Notes: generated by a model not told the origin, from the sequence alone. A DNA stretch of 64,000 bases from Shewanella avicenniae (GCF_017354945.1 NZ_CP071503.1:3472001-3536000); one strand, 5' to 3'; positions 38,646 through 49,549 are shown, counted from the stretch's first letter. Numbers and translations are program-made.

Positions 38646-38676
38646 GCGGTAGCAACTGCTGAACACTCTGACATGA

Positions 38677-38701
38677 AAAAGCCCTGCACTGCAGGGCTTT
38701 T
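38677..38701. terminator. Bidirectional terminator, GH43 / GH127
   Basis: An 11-bp perfect stem (AAAAGCCCTGC / GCAGGGCTTTT) with a 3-nt loop separates two converging genes. Confidence 0.87.
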
Positions 38702-38727
38702 GGTATTTGCGCAAACCTTATTCAACA

Positions 38728-41130
38728 CTATTTCGCGGTTGCCTTTAATAGCCGAATACCGTAGATACCGCCAGCAATCGAGCCCGGTTTCGCCACAAAC
38801 TTGAGGCGATAACCTTGCTTGCTCGCCAGCTTAGCTGGGATTGGATAATCCACTTGATACATCTCGTCGCCATGCCCCGGTTTCATCTCCACCGTTTGCA
38901 GCAACTTGCCGTTAAGCAAAATATCAAAGCGACGATTCACATCACCACCAAAGTAGGTGATACGCAGGGTTTTGGCTTCGCCTTGTCTATCCGTCAGATC
39001 GTACGCAAACCAGTCGCTACTGTCGCGCCAGTGAATGCCTTTGTTGACCCCAGCACGACTGCCCTCGCCGGCAAAATTATGCTCAGCTTCAGGTTGTTGT
39101 TCACCGGGATTGATCTTATCCAGCGTTTGCTGCGCTAACAGCTCAGCAGCAGCTTCTTTCGCCTTTGCCTGCGCCATAAACTCAGGGTACTCAGCCACTG
39201 ACATCTGCGGCAGATACACTTCGTAGCGCGACTCATGAATACGGAAGAACGGCACCAGATCAATCTGCTTGGGTTGATCCTTTTCACGCACGCCCTGCTC
39301 GGCCGAAAATGCCAACTTATCACCCGGTAAACGCTTCAAGCCTTGCAAGAATGCTTGCGGTTCGCCCACCATAATAGGTAGCGCTTCTGGCGGGCAAGTT
39401 GGCCCCGCCGCAATGTGCCCCATACGGCTGCCATTGGCGATAAAATCGAGCTTCTCATCAGCAAATGGCGCGACATTCGATGCCAGCACCACTGGGCCAT
39501 AAAGCACTGAGTAGTAGCTGCTGCCGTCTGGCAGTTGCTCTAAAGTCGGTTGCACCCCAAAGGAGAACGCGAGCTTGTCACCTGCATGCCAATTGCGTTC
39601 AACGGTCAAGTAACCCGACCGACGTTGCTCAGCCTTAATCGGTTTGCCATTCAACGTCAGTTGCGGCGCAACGCCATTCATCCACGCCGGCACGCGAATA
39701 CTGATCGCCTGCTTGTCCTTACCTAACGCTTTATCCACGGTCAGTGTCATCGCGTTTTGATCGGGAAAATGGGTGCTCTGGGTAACTTGTAATCCCTGTT
39801 CTGGCCAGTTCAAGGTTGAGCCAATAAACATGTTCACCAACAGCTCATTGTGCTCGTGGGCGTAAATCATCTCACCATATTTACTGTGGTTCTCAATCCC
39901 CGAACCAACACAACACCACATCGACTTATCGACATTGGAATACATGCGATAATGCCCTGGGCGCATTGCGGTAAAGTACACCAAACCGCCGTTATCAGGG
40001 TTTTGTGACGACAAAATATGGTTAAAGGTGGCGCGTTCATAAAAGTCGAGATAACGACTATCGCCACTTTCTTGGTAAAGCATTTTGCTCAGTTTGAGCA
40101 TATTGTAGGTGTTACAGGTTTCTGGCCCTTCCACATCTTCCATCATGCTGGTGAAATCTTTGGAATCGTGGAAGTGCTCGCGCACGCTGTTGCCACCTAT
40201 CGATACGGAACGATGTTTCGTCACCGTTTCCCAGAAAAACTCTGCCGCATCATGCCAATCCGACTTTTGTTCCTCTTCGCTCACACGCAGATAACCGATC
40301 ACTTTGGGGATTTGGGTATTGGCGTGCAGGCCGTTGAGCTTATCTTCATGCTTAACCAATGGGTCAAGAATGATCTTTTGCGAGAACTGCTCGGCCAGCT
40401 TGAGATAATCTTTATCGCCGGTGATATCGTACATGTCGGCGAATACTTCGTTCATGCCGCCATGTTCTGAGATCAGCATGGTTTGGATCTGCTCATCACT
40501 GAGATTCGCCACCAGCGCTTTGGCCCATTTGCCTAAATCCACCAGCATCACTTTGGCCAGTTCGTTGTGCCCCAGCAGATAGGCATCGCGAATACCAGCA
40601 AAGGTTTTGTGAATGTTGTACCAAGGTACCCAATGGTCATTCAAACTGAATAAATCGGCTTTAATTTTGCCCGCTTGAATATCGGCCCACATCTGCATGC
40701 CGCCGGGGATCCCGCCAACATAACCATTAGCGTTTTTCAGCTGCGCGCGGCGCAATTCGCTAATCATGTAATCTAAGCGATGCTTCATTTCAGCATCGCC
40801 CGTCGCTTCATAAGCCAAGCTCAGCGCAGACAGATAATGGCCGCCGATATGGCCATCTAAGCCGGTATTTTCCCAGTTGCCGTAAGATTCTGCTTTGGTG
40901 GCTAAGCCTGCTTCCCGTAAAAATGGGGCTAACAACTTATCAGGTTGCAGCTGCTCGATGTAACGGATATTGGTTTGCTGCGCGTGCGCAAACGGACTGC
41001 CCGCGGTGAGACGCACTTGCTCTAACGAGAATAGCTCCATCGCATCGACATTAGCACTGGTTGCCAAGGCAACGGCTAACGCTACTGGAGACACAAACCG
41101 CCCGAAACGGGCGGCTGGTGAGCAAATCAT
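38728..41130 (-). CDS. GH127/GH146 beta-L-arabinofuranosidase-like protein, exported
   Basis: This 800-residue protein (former DUF1680) has a signal-like N-terminus (VSPVALAVALATSANVDA) and an alpha/alpha-barrel domain with SGLDGH-type blocks (NTGLDGHIGGHYLSALSL). The residues known to bind zinc and catalyse in this clan are visible: Glu and Cys in GPETCNTYNML and paired Cys in MWCCVGSGIENHSKYGE. C-terminal beta domains follow from about residue 540. The family removes beta-L-arabinofuranose. The layout looks nearer GH146 than GH127, but I cannot decide. It lies 106 bp after the GPH transporter gene, with a hairpin (41137-41164) in between, and is probably in its operon. Confidence 0.88.
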   Translation of the reverse strand: MICSPAARFGRFVSPVALAVALATSANVDAMELFSLEQVRLTAGSPFAHAQQTNIRYIEQLQPDKLLAPFLREAGLATKAESYGNWENTGLDGHIGGHYLSALSLAYEATGDAEMKHRLDYMISELRRAQLKNANGYVGGIPGGMQMWADIQAGKIKADLFSLNDHWVPWYNIHKTFAGIRDAYLLGHNELAKVMLVDLGKWAKALVANLSDEQIQTMLISEHGGMNEVFADMYDITGDKDYLKLAEQFSQKIILDPLVKHEDKLNGLHANTQIPKVIGYLRVSEEEQKSDWHDAAEFFWETVTKHRSVSIGGNSVREHFHDSKDFTSMMEDVEGPETCNTYNMLKLSKMLYQESGDSRYLDFYERATFNHILSSQNPDNGGLVYFTAMRPGHYRMYSNVDKSMWCCVGSGIENHSKYGEMIYAHEHNELLVNMFIGSTLNWPEQGLQVTQSTHFPDQNAMTLTVDKALGKDKQAISIRVPAWMNGVAPQLTLNGKPIKAEQRRSGYLTVERNWHAGDKLAFSFGVQPTLEQLPDGSSYYSVLYGPVVLASNVAPFADEKLDFIANGSRMGHIAAGPTCPPEALPIMVGEPQAFLQGLKRLPGDKLAFSAEQGVREKDQPKQIDLVPFFRIHESRYEVYLPQMSVAEYPEFMAQAKAKEAAAELLAQQTLDKINPGEQQPEAEHNFAGEGSRAGVNKGIHWRDSSDWFAYDLTDRQGEAKTLRITYFGGDVNRRFDILLNGKLLQTVEMKPGHGDEMYQVDYPIPAKLASKQGYRLKFVAKPGSIAGGIYGIRLLKATAK

Positions 41131-41236
41131 GCGTGTCCGGGAATGCCAAACAGCGGCATCCCGGCCTCAACTGACTGAATGAGTGTTACAACACGTAACT
41201 GTGCTGCGTGTGATAGCAACTCATTAAACATCATAG

Positions 41237-42640
41237 TTATTTTGCCTCAGTAACTAAGTTAGGTTGTGCTGGTGCAACCTCGTCTTGAGTCTCATTTGAC
41301 TCTTCAAAATGCACATCCAAGTGGGTCAACAATTCACGATAGGCTTCGTCAGTGATGTGATACTTCATCATCAATGCACCGTTAATGAAGTGGAATACCC
41401 CAGGGATCACGGTCAGCATCAGCGACAAACCAAGCAAAGACGTGGCAGATTGCGCTTGGTCAGCCACATAGCCGAATTGAGTCAACAACCAGCCGACAAC
41501 CGCACCGGCAACACCCATACCCGCTTTTTGGAAGAATGAGATACCACCAAATGCTAAGCCTGCTACGCGTTCACCGGTTTTCACTTCACCGTAGTCCACC
41601 GCTTCCACAATGGCAGACCAGAAGACTGGCGCATGCAGATCCACGACAAATGACAGCAGGAAGTACAATACAAACGCGGTCACCACATCATCAGGGCCGC
41701 CGACCATAAAGAACATCAGCGCACTGATCACACCAACGGCCATTTGGCTGTAGCGGAACAGTTTCAGTTTACAGTAGCGTTTGGTGATCCAAGTAGAGGC
41801 GACCATTGCCAGAATCGCGGCGATAACCCCAGTGCCTAAGAACATGCCTTTATCGGTGTTCAGGTAATATTGTGCGTAGTAGATCGCGATAGAGTTACGG
41901 ATTACGTAGCCCACAGTTCCCAACAAACACACGCCACAAAGGATCATCATCTGGTCGTTTCGGAACAGATGCTTCATTTGGCTGGTAATCGGTTTAGGGT
42001 CAACATGGTGTTCTAAACGTTCTTTGGTCGAGAAGAAGCAGAACATCAGCAGCGCGATTCCCAACAGCGCCATAATGCCCATCGCCACTTTGTAGCCTAG
42101 CGCTTTGTCACCGTCCCAAATTGGCGAGTCCGCCAGTTTTGGTACCACAATAGAGACCAAGAACGCCGCAATTTTTGCGAAGAATAAGCGATAACCGTTG
42201 GCAGACAAACGTTCTTTAGGATCGTCGGTCAACACCCCAATTAATGAGATGTACGGAATGGTCACCCCGGTAAACATCAAGGTTACCAGCGTGTAAGTTG
42301 CGTAGGCGTACGCCAGTTTCAGGTTGTAATCAAAGTCCGGCGTACTGAACGTCAAGAAGATTGAAATACCAAAAGGAACTGAGAGGAACAGCAGATAAGG
42401 ACGATACCGTCCCCAGCGCGTAGTGACTTTATCAGTCACCATGCCCATTAACGGGTCAGCGATACCATCTAAAATACGTACAATCAAAAACATTAAACCC
42501 ATGTCGGTGGGTTTAAGACCAAAAATATCGGTATAAAAGAAAGAGATAATCAGGAAAAATGACGATATCACGACGTTAACCGCCATGTCACCGGCACCAA
42601 AACCGACTTTCTCAAACGTTGACAACTTGAACGAACTCAT
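41237..42640 (-). CDS. GPH-family (MelB-like) sugar transporter
   Basis: This 467-residue protein has twelve membrane segments and the GPH-family cation-binding signature in RILDGIADPLMGMVTDKVTTRWGRYRPYL, with the diagnostic Asp residues and RWGRYRPY. Such carriers import glycosides, pentosides or hexuronides with sodium or protons. Because the neighbouring enzyme releases arabinose from glycosides, it may carry arabinose or short arabino-oligosaccharides. Two overlapping operator-like motifs lie 140 bp upstream. Confidence 0.92.
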   Translation of the reverse strand: MSSFKLSTFEKVGFGAGDMAVNVVISSFFLIISFFYTDIFGLKPTDMGLMFLIVRILDGIADPLMGMVTDKVTTRWGRYRPYLLFLSVPFGISIFLTFSTPDFDYNLKLAYAYATYTLVTLMFTGVTIPYISLIGVLTDDPKERLSANGYRLFFAKIAAFLVSIVVPKLADSPIWDGDKALGYKVAMGIMALLGIALLMFCFFSTKERLEHHVDPKPITSQMKHLFRNDQMMILCGVCLLGTVGYVIRNSIAIYYAQYYLNTDKGMFLGTGVIAAILAMVASTWITKRYCKLKLFRYSQMAVGVISALMFFMVGGPDDVVTAFVLYFLLSFVVDLHAPVFWSAIVEAVDYGEVKTGERVAGLAFGGISFFQKAGMGVAGAVVGWLLTQFGYVADQAQSATSLLGLSLMLTVIPGVFHFINGALMMKYHITDEAYRELLTHLDVHFEESNETQDEVAPAQPNLVTEAK

Positions 42641-42779
42641 GATTTCTCTTCCATTCCAATTATGTCCAAGGGCAGGCGACTATGGAGCAACCCCATCAGT
42701 GTTACTGCCACTCCCCGGCATTCATCTACTGCTACTGAAATCTAGCAGAAACAGAGAAGCGATAGAATAGTTAAATACT

Positions 42780-42804
42780 ATTATCATACCAATGATATGA
42801 CAAT
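42780..42804. promoter_or_regulatory. Two overlapping candidate GntR operators, transporter-GH127 operon
   Basis: ATTATCATACCAA (42780-42792) and ATGATATGACAAT (42792-42804) share one base. Read in reverse they are TTGGTATGATAAT and ATTGTCATATCAT, both variants of the locus motif. They are about 140 bp before the start of the GPH transporter gene; nothing else is evident in this 320-bp gap. Confidence 0.55.
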
Positions 42805-42911
42805 GATTTCCTCAGCCCATGAGATGGGTTTGCAACAGTGTTCACATATCAGAAAACTGCCATTTGGTGGGGGTTAAATCTAACAGGAATGCCGACGGTT
42901 GCCGAGTAATA

Positions 42912-42939
42912 AAAAACCCCGCAGCAGTGCGGGGTTTTT
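42912..42939 (-). terminator. Terminator of TonB receptor 1
   Basis: A perfect 12-bp stem (AAAAACCCCGCA / TGCGGGGTTTTT) with a 4-nt loop lies 21 bp after the receptor stop. Confidence 0.88.
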
Positions 42940-42960
42940 CAGATTTGAGCTAGGTCATCA

Positions 42961-45702
42961 TTACATTGAGTAACGAATACCTAAACCGAAGGTGCGGCTA
43001 TAGATAGAATTACTGAAGTTGAATACATCTTGGTCTTCATAGTATTGCTGGAACATTTCATTGGTGATGTTAGTTGCATCAAAGGTCACCACCAAGTCGT
43101 CAGTAACGTTATAGCTGAACTGGAAGTCCAAGCTCTGCTCTGGACGACGATATACACCACGTGGGTTTGCAAACAACGGCGCTTCATAAGCATTTAAGAA
43201 TGCATCACGCCATACATAAGACAAACGCGCACTGTAATCTTCTTTTTCATAAATCAATACGGCACTGTATGAAGACTTAGACACGCCAAATACATCTCGA
43301 GTGGTATAACCGGTCAACGCACCTAATTCATCATAGTTAGGTAGGTCTTGGGATGAATCCAAGAACGTACCGCTTGCTTGGATACCAAAACCGTCTAGCC
43401 ATGCTGGCACGTTTTCTAGGAAGTAAACGGCGCCGATTTCATAACCTTTCAATACCCCGTTAGAGGAGTTATCTGGCATGGTTACAATATAGGTTTCGTC
43501 ATTGAACACCATACGACGCAGTGAGCTGTATACAAAGCCCTGAATATCACGGTAGAAGTAAGTACCATAAACTGAGCTACCTTCACCGAAATAGTATTCC
43601 AACGATAGGTCGTAGTTCTTAGATTCTACAGGTTTCAGATTAGCGTTACCGGCTGAACCAGTGCCATAGCCGATGTTAGTTACATCTGGAGACAAAAGAA
43701 CATAGCTGTTCATCTGATCAAATTCAGGGCGGCGCAATGTCTCAGTATAAGCAAAGCGTAGTTGCAGGTCGTCGGTCAGATAATAGCGCGCAACCAAGTT
43801 AGGCAAAAATTTGCTACTGCTGTTAGTCACGTTTTGCAGTTCACCCGTGCCATCAACATCGAAGAAACCCAAATCTGCATCTGCCTTGCTATAACGCAGA
43901 CCAATTTGACCATCAAGACGTTTACCAAACAGCGTTGTCTCAAAATCTGATTGGGCATACAAGGCCCAAGAGGTTTGTTCAACGTCGAAGGTTTGCGCGA
44001 GTTCTAAATCGGAAGAACCTGTAAAGCCATACAAGTCACGATACGCATCACGATTAGCCCACAACTCATAACCATTAATAGTTACCCATGAAGTAGGAAT
44101 ATCAGCTTCGCCATCGAAGAAGTTGCTATTGGTATGCAGCATGCTTGGGTCAAGTGCTGCCAAGCTCTGCTGATTATAACCTTCCTTCGTGCGAGTATAA
44201 GCCTCAGAGGTACGACGGTCATAGCGCAGACCTGCTTTAGCCTTGGTGAAAATGCCCCAATCGAGGTAAACATCGGCATCTAAGGTAAAGGTCAACGCAT
44301 CACCTTTAGATTTATTACCCCGGTCGTACATTTGAGCTGTGTTCCACATAGCAGGATCTGCTACGTCAACAGTCTCACCACCTTCCCCTGTCAGTACGCC
44401 CCATGAAGGCACCCCGTCTTTATCGTTAAAATCAACTTCTACATACGGCAGTACGGTGTCGGTGCGCATTGCCAAGAAATCACTTTTAAATTCACTGGTT
44501 TGATAAACTACTTCAGACTTAAGGGTAGTGTTATCACCAAGATCCCATTTGCCGCCCAAGGCAAACATATAGCTATCCGTTTGGTTCTTAGTCAGGTCAC
44601 CAGAAGTGAATGAGTAAGGGTTCCCTAATCCACGAGACTTAATAACGTTAGTCCCTTCATAGAACTCTGGCGCCGCGGCAGGTAGGTTGCCCCACCAGTC
44701 AACGAACGAGAACAAAATATTGTTGAAACTTTCGTTGCGATAACCGTTGTAGAAAGCTTCAAATACGTACTCAGAACTATCATTTGGTGCCCATTGTAAT
44801 GATAAGTTCAGCGCTGGACGTTCGCGTTTACCAGTGTAGTCACTTTGGAAGATCGCATCACGAGACATCACATATTCAACTTCCTCACCAGTGCCGACCT
44901 GAGTAATGGTTGAGCCTGGGGCTGTTGATAAGCCACGTTCTAACCCCGGTTGCCAATCGTAACCATCAAGGAACATACGTTCTAGGTTATCGGCACGGAA
45001 AGGAACTACAGCACCAGGCGTTAAGTTCTGGTCACGATAGTTGGTACGGGCATAAGAAACGTTCAACAAGGCACCTACTTCACCGATTGAGCTATCCCAA
45101 CGGTTACTGATCAAGGCACTGACGATTGGGTCAGTTTTTTCTGCTTGGTCTTGATAAACGCCACGCGCGTTCATCACAAATTTTGAACCTTCAAAGTTAA
45201 ATGGACGTTGAGTACGTACATCTAACTGACCAGCAATACCACTTTCCAACTGGCTGGCAGAGCGTGTTTTATAAACTTCTACGGTTTCAAGCAGTGCAGC
45301 AGGAATGTCAGCAACCTGAAGCATGCGGCCGGCAGCAGTAAACATTTCGCGACCGTTAATGGTCGTGGTCACGTCTGTTAAACCGCGGATGGTGACATTG
45401 TTAACTTCGCCAGAAGCACGGTCAGTTACCTGCACACCGGTTACACGTTGCAATGCTTCAACTACGTTGTTGTCTGGGAATTTACCGATATCTTCGGCAA
45501 CGATGGCGTCAACAACTTGCACGTTTTGACGCTTAAGGTTTACGGCTTTGTTCAAACTGCTACGAATACCGACAACCTGGATAACCTCCATATCATCAGT
45601 GGCTTGTTGTTCTTTGGTCGCTGCATCATTCTCAGCTGCAAACGCAACTTGACTAGACAACGCCAACAAAACAGCACTCGCTAGATAGGTCTGCTTAAAC
45701 AT
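42961..45702 (-). CDS. TonB-dependent receptor 1 of the arabinan locus
   Basis: This 913-residue outer-membrane protein has a signal peptide (MFKQTYLASAVLLALSSQVAFA), a TonB-box-like MEVIQVVGIRSS, a plug domain (about 55-180, DIGKFPDNNVVEALQRVTGVQV and IRGLTDVTTTINGREMF) and a beta-barrel to the C-terminus. It probably imports arabino-oligosaccharides with TonB energy. The last residue is Met (GLGIRYSM) rather than the usual aromatic residue, seen as Phe in the two paralogues. The ribosome-binding region ACTACCGGAG is shared with the other two receptors. Confidence 0.93.
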   Translation of the reverse strand: MFKQTYLASAVLLALSSQVAFAAENDAATKEQQATDDMEVIQVVGIRSSLNKAVNLKRQNVQVVDAIVAEDIGKFPDNNVVEALQRVTGVQVTDRASGEVNNVTIRGLTDVTTTINGREMFTAAGRMLQVADIPAALLETVEVYKTRSASQLESGIAGQLDVRTQRPFNFEGSKFVMNARGVYQDQAEKTDPIVSALISNRWDSSIGEVGALLNVSYARTNYRDQNLTPGAVVPFRADNLERMFLDGYDWQPGLERGLSTAPGSTITQVGTGEEVEYVMSRDAIFQSDYTGKRERPALNLSLQWAPNDSSEYVFEAFYNGYRNESFNNILFSFVDWWGNLPAAAPEFYEGTNVIKSRGLGNPYSFTSGDLTKNQTDSYMFALGGKWDLGDNTTLKSEVVYQTSEFKSDFLAMRTDTVLPYVEVDFNDKDGVPSWGVLTGEGGETVDVADPAMWNTAQMYDRGNKSKGDALTFTLDADVYLDWGIFTKAKAGLRYDRRTSEAYTRTKEGYNQQSLAALDPSMLHTNSNFFDGEADIPTSWVTINGYELWANRDAYRDLYGFTGSSDLELAQTFDVEQTSWALYAQSDFETTLFGKRLDGQIGLRYSKADADLGFFDVDGTGELQNVTNSSSKFLPNLVARYYLTDDLQLRFAYTETLRRPEFDQMNSYVLLSPDVTNIGYGTGSAGNANLKPVESKNYDLSLEYYFGEGSSVYGTYFYRDIQGFVYSSLRRMVFNDETYIVTMPDNSSNGVLKGYEIGAVYFLENVPAWLDGFGIQASGTFLDSSQDLPNYDELGALTGYTTRDVFGVSKSSYSAVLIYEKEDYSARLSYVWRDAFLNAYEAPLFANPRGVYRRPEQSLDFQFSYNVTDDLVVTFDATNITNEMFQQYYEDQDVFNFSNSIYSRTFGLGIRYSM

Positions 45703-45850
45703 CTGTTTGTTCTCCGGTAGTTATTATATGTGCCGGTAAGCCTTCAACCTCTCAATCCAACTTCCCGGTTATATCCCTTTCTCTTGCCGCTGCTAGTTGC
45801 CCCCAACGAAAGCCACAAGAGTTAAGATTATGTTATTCGAGTAAAATATT

Positions 45851-45863
45851 ATTGTATGATTAT
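45851..45863. promoter_or_regulatory. Candidate GntR operator, TonB receptor 1
   Basis: ATTGTATGATTAT lies 149 bp before the receptor start. On the receptor strand its TACAAT half could act as a -10 box, which would give a leader of about 140 nt. Confidence 0.62.
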
Positions 45864-46402
45864 TAGACTGTCAACGTTGCCGATCTCAATAGTTGATCGC
45901 AGATCGCACTTTGAATGGAAATTCTAAAACTCACACAAAAACAATAATATCCACATGTTTTATAAAGAAAATTTTTACACGAACTCAGATGCACAGAGGG
46001 AAAAATCAATCCATTAGACTAAGGTCTACACAACACTACGCTGTCATCGCCACCGGCATAAAAACATTAACATTTAATCAACATTCATTGATATTTCAGC
46101 ACTTTTAGCCTGTAGATATTTGCGCTACAAAAATACAGTTTTCCTTTAATAACAAATAATTAAGATTAAATTCAGTATTGAAGATGATGCGATATAATGG
46201 TCAGAAAGCGTCCCAATTGGGTGGTCGAGGCAAGTGATACTTGCATTCTAAGAGTGTTAGCCAGATCAAACTTGCTTAACTCTTCATCTAATACTAATGC
46301 CTAATACTGTGCAGTTATCTATCCAAACGGAAAGCTAGATTTACAGCGAATGTTGCCATTAACGCCGCGCAAATTTCCGCATTTGTCACATCCCTTTTCG
46401 AC
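45864..46402. other. AT-rich intergenic region between receptors 1 and 2
   Basis: No convincing gene or RNA is seen between the receptor 1 operator and the terminator of receptor 2. The 71-codon open frame at 45893-46108 has no signal peptide, family motif or ribosome-binding site. Confidence 0.4.
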
Positions 46403-46444
46403 AAAAAAGAGAGCACAACTGCGCAGCAGTGTGCTCTCTTTTTT
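46403..46444 (-). terminator. Terminator of TonB receptor 2
   Basis: A 15-bp perfect stem (AAAAAAGAGAGCACA / TGTGCTCTCTTTTTT) with a 12-nt loop, the longest terminator stem in the window, lies about 70 bp after the receptor stop. Confidence 0.9.
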
Positions 46445-46515
46445 GTGACGAGTTTAAGTGACTATCTTCAGTAACTAGATCCAGTATCTAGAGCCAGTCA
46501 CTAACGTCAAACGTC

Positions 46516-49383
46516 TTAGAAGCTGTAACGTACCCCAAAGGCAAACGTGCGGCTGTATAAGCCAGTGCCATAGTTGTACATGTCTTCATATTCATAGTAG
46601 GACTGGAACAGTTCGTTGGTGATATTCGTGGCATCGAAGGTCACCACCAAGTCATCGGTCACGTTATAGCTTAGCGATAAATCTAAGCTCTTCTCTGGAC
46701 GACGGTAGATACCACGAGGGCTGGCGAAGGTGGTGCCATCGTAGCCCGCCAAGAAAGCATCACGCCATACATAAGACAAACGCGCACTAAACGATTCTTT
46801 ATCGTAAATCAGCACTGCACTGTACGACTTGTCAGACACGCCGAACATATCGCGGGTGTTGTAGCCGAGTAGTTCACCGGTCTCAGTATTAAACTGCGGA
46901 ATATCTTGCGATGAATCTAAGAAGGTTGCGCTCAACTGAGTACCGATACCATCTAACCAGCTTGGCAAACCTTCTGGGAAGTAAACCGCCCCCAGCTCAT
47001 AACCTTCTAGCTTACCGTTTGAGGTGTTACCTGGACGGCGCACAATATAGTCATACGCTTCAGTTTCACCCGGCTCAATATGATCGCGCTCCAACACCAA
47101 TGAGTCATAGGTAAAGCCGTTAATATCACGACTGAACCAAGTGCCATAAACAGAGCTACCATTGCCGAAATAGTACTCTAAAGACAGGTCATAGTTTTTA
47201 GACTCAACTGGTTGCAGATCGGGGTTACCGCCCGCAGCGTTACCACGTGTTTCAGTTTGGTTAGTACCACCGGCTAAGTTTTTGGTGTATACCACGTTCG
47301 GGTTCAATTGGTTGAACTCAGGTTGGCGTAGCGTTTGGGTGTAAGCAAAACGCGCCACCAAATCATCGGTCAACCACAAACGGGCGATAAAGTTAGGCAG
47401 GAATTTATCATTGCTGCCGCTGCCGGTATCAGTGGCGGTAAGCACATTGGCTTCATTTGGAAGATCACTTTCATAGCGCATAAACTTCAAGTCGTTTTCG
47501 GTGCGGGTATAACGCACACCAATTTGACCATCGACACGTTTACCCAGCAGCTCAGTTTCATAGTCAGATTGGAAATAAGCTTCGTAGGTTTTTTCAGTGA
47601 TATCGAACACTTTACGCAGCGCTAACTTATCCGCTGGCAAACCGAAGAATTCACGGTAATAAGCGCGATTAGCAAATAGGCTTGGGCCATGAGGCACAAT
47701 CCAGCTGGTTGGCACATCACCTTCACCATCAAAGAAGTATGGATTGGCGTACGCCAACTCATCACTCAGCTGTTCGCCATCATGGTGAATATAGTTGCCG
47801 TTATCCACACCGCGAGTTTTGGTGGTTGCGCCACGGTTTTCGTAACGAATACCAAACTTGGCTTTGGTGAAGATGCTGTAATCGAGGTAATAGTCACCAT
47901 CTAAGGTGAACTGAATTGAATCGCCTTGATCTTCGCCACCATTGTCGTACAAGGTGCCGTAATTCCACTGAGTTTGGGTCAAGTCAACGCGAGTCGCGTA
48001 GTCATTTTCCACAATCGCCCAACTTGGAATACCGCTACCATCATTAAAGTCGACTGCGACGTTTGGTAGGCCGATGGCATTAGCACGCATTGCGATAAAG
48101 TCAGTTTTGAACTTACTGGTTTGATACACCAGTTCAGACTTCAACTGCAGATCGGAAGAGATATCCCACTTGCCACCCAAAGCGAACACATAGCTATCGG
48201 TACTTTGTTTGGAATAGTCGCCAGAACTCCAAGCGGCAGGATTGGCGACAATACGAGATTTCACCACGTTAGTGCCATCGTAGAATTCCATTGGCGCATC
48301 ATAGTCGAGGTTGCCCCACCAATCGGCATAGCTGAACAACATCGAGTTAAAGCTTTCGTTGCGATAACCGTTGTAGAAGGCTTCAAACAGATATTCTGAG
48401 GTATCGTTCGGCGCCCATTGCAGCGACAGGTTAACCGCGGGGCGATCACGCTTGCCGGTGTAGTCGTTTTGGAACACGGCATCGCGCGACAAAATGTACG
48501 GCACGCCTTGTTGGTAAACGTTGCCATCACCATCGGTTAAATCAAAGGTAGGCAACTCACCATTCGCGCCCAGTTGAAACGGCACGCCGTTATCCAATCC
48601 CATTGGCCAACCGCTAAACATCCGCTCATATTGGGTGCCAAAACCATGTTCACCCGCAGTCCCTGCGTAGAAAGGTACAACCGCACCTGATGTGACGTTT
48701 TGGTCACGATAGTTTGAACGGGTATAAGAGACGTTCAACAAGGCACCGACTTCACCAATGGATGAATCCCAACGATTGCTCAGTAGCGCACTTAGTGAAG
48801 GATCGGTTTTATCTGCTTGATCTGAGTAAACGCCGCGCGCGTTGACCACCACTTTAGCGCCATCGAAGTTAAATGGGCGATGGGTACGAATATCAATTTG
48901 GCCGGCCAAACCGCTGGCTAACTGACTGGCGCTACGGGTTTTGAACACTTCAACGCTTTCCAGCAGTGATGCTGGAATATCGGCAACAGCCACCTGCTGC
49001 CCTGCCGCAGTAAACATTTTGCGGCCGTTGACTGTAGTGGTGACGTCAGTCAAACCACGAATACTCACGGTATTCACTTCACCCGAGGCACGGTCAGTTA
49101 CCTGCACCCCAGTGACCCGTTGCAGCGCTTCAACTACGTTGTTATCGGGGAATTTACCGATATCTTCGGCGACGATCGCATCAACCACCTGCACGTTTTG
49201 GCGCTTAAGGTTAACGGACTTATTAAGACTGCTACGAATACCGACCACTTGGATCACTTCGATATCGTCGGCGGCAGCTTGTTGAGTAGCTGCGTCAGCG
49301 GCGGCATCTTCCGCTGCATAAACGGCTTGGCTGCTGATCGCTAAAAAAATAGCGCTGGCCAATGTGGTGTGTTTAAACATCAT
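46516..49383 (-). CDS. TonB-dependent receptor 2 of the arabinan locus
   Basis: This 955-residue protein is a close paralogue of receptor 1. It has a signal peptide (MFKHTTLASAIFLAISSQAVYA), TonB-box-like IEVIQVVGIRSS and nearly the same plug (residues about 55-185). The barrel is more divergent, with insertions such as the region around residues 235-275. It ends in FGVRYSF, a normal outer-membrane signature. The gene starts with two ATG codons in a row; either may be used. It is a single-gene unit with its own operator and terminator. Confidence 0.93.
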   Translation of the reverse strand: MMFKHTTLASAIFLAISSQAVYAAEDAAADAATQQAAADDIEVIQVVGIRSSLNKSVNLKRQNVQVVDAIVAEDIGKFPDNNVVEALQRVTGVQVTDRASGEVNTVSIRGLTDVTTTVNGRKMFTAAGQQVAVADIPASLLESVEVFKTRSASQLASGLAGQIDIRTHRPFNFDGAKVVVNARGVYSDQADKTDPSLSALLSNRWDSSIGEVGALLNVSYTRSNYRDQNVTSGAVVPFYAGTAGEHGFGTQYERMFSGWPMGLDNGVPFQLGANGELPTFDLTDGDGNVYQQGVPYILSRDAVFQNDYTGKRDRPAVNLSLQWAPNDTSEYLFEAFYNGYRNESFNSMLFSYADWWGNLDYDAPMEFYDGTNVVKSRIVANPAAWSSGDYSKQSTDSYVFALGGKWDISSDLQLKSELVYQTSKFKTDFIAMRANAIGLPNVAVDFNDGSGIPSWAIVENDYATRVDLTQTQWNYGTLYDNGGEDQGDSIQFTLDGDYYLDYSIFTKAKFGIRYENRGATTKTRGVDNGNYIHHDGEQLSDELAYANPYFFDGEGDVPTSWIVPHGPSLFANRAYYREFFGLPADKLALRKVFDITEKTYEAYFQSDYETELLGKRVDGQIGVRYTRTENDLKFMRYESDLPNEANVLTATDTGSGSNDKFLPNFIARLWLTDDLVARFAYTQTLRQPEFNQLNPNVVYTKNLAGGTNQTETRGNAAGGNPDLQPVESKNYDLSLEYYFGNGSSVYGTWFSRDINGFTYDSLVLERDHIEPGETEAYDYIVRRPGNTSNGKLEGYELGAVYFPEGLPSWLDGIGTQLSATFLDSSQDIPQFNTETGELLGYNTRDMFGVSDKSYSAVLIYDKESFSARLSYVWRDAFLAGYDGTTFASPRGIYRRPEKSLDLSLSYNVTDDLVVTFDATNITNELFQSYYEYEDMYNYGTGLYSRTFAFGVRYSF

Positions 49384-49549
49384 TATTTGTCTCCGGTAGT
49401 TTTTATATCAACACCGGCAATCCCTTTCAGACACCCAATTAAGACTACCGGTATCTCTTAAACCTTCCCTGACAATTCTTTTGCCAATCGTTATTTAAAA
49501 CCGATTTTGTAATTTTAATAAACAAAGGAACCTCAGTGACAAAAATCAT

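Noticed and set aside
45893..46108. 71-codon open frame between two TonB receptor genes
   Set aside because: Composition is that of AT-rich non-coding DNA; no motif or ribosome-binding site.
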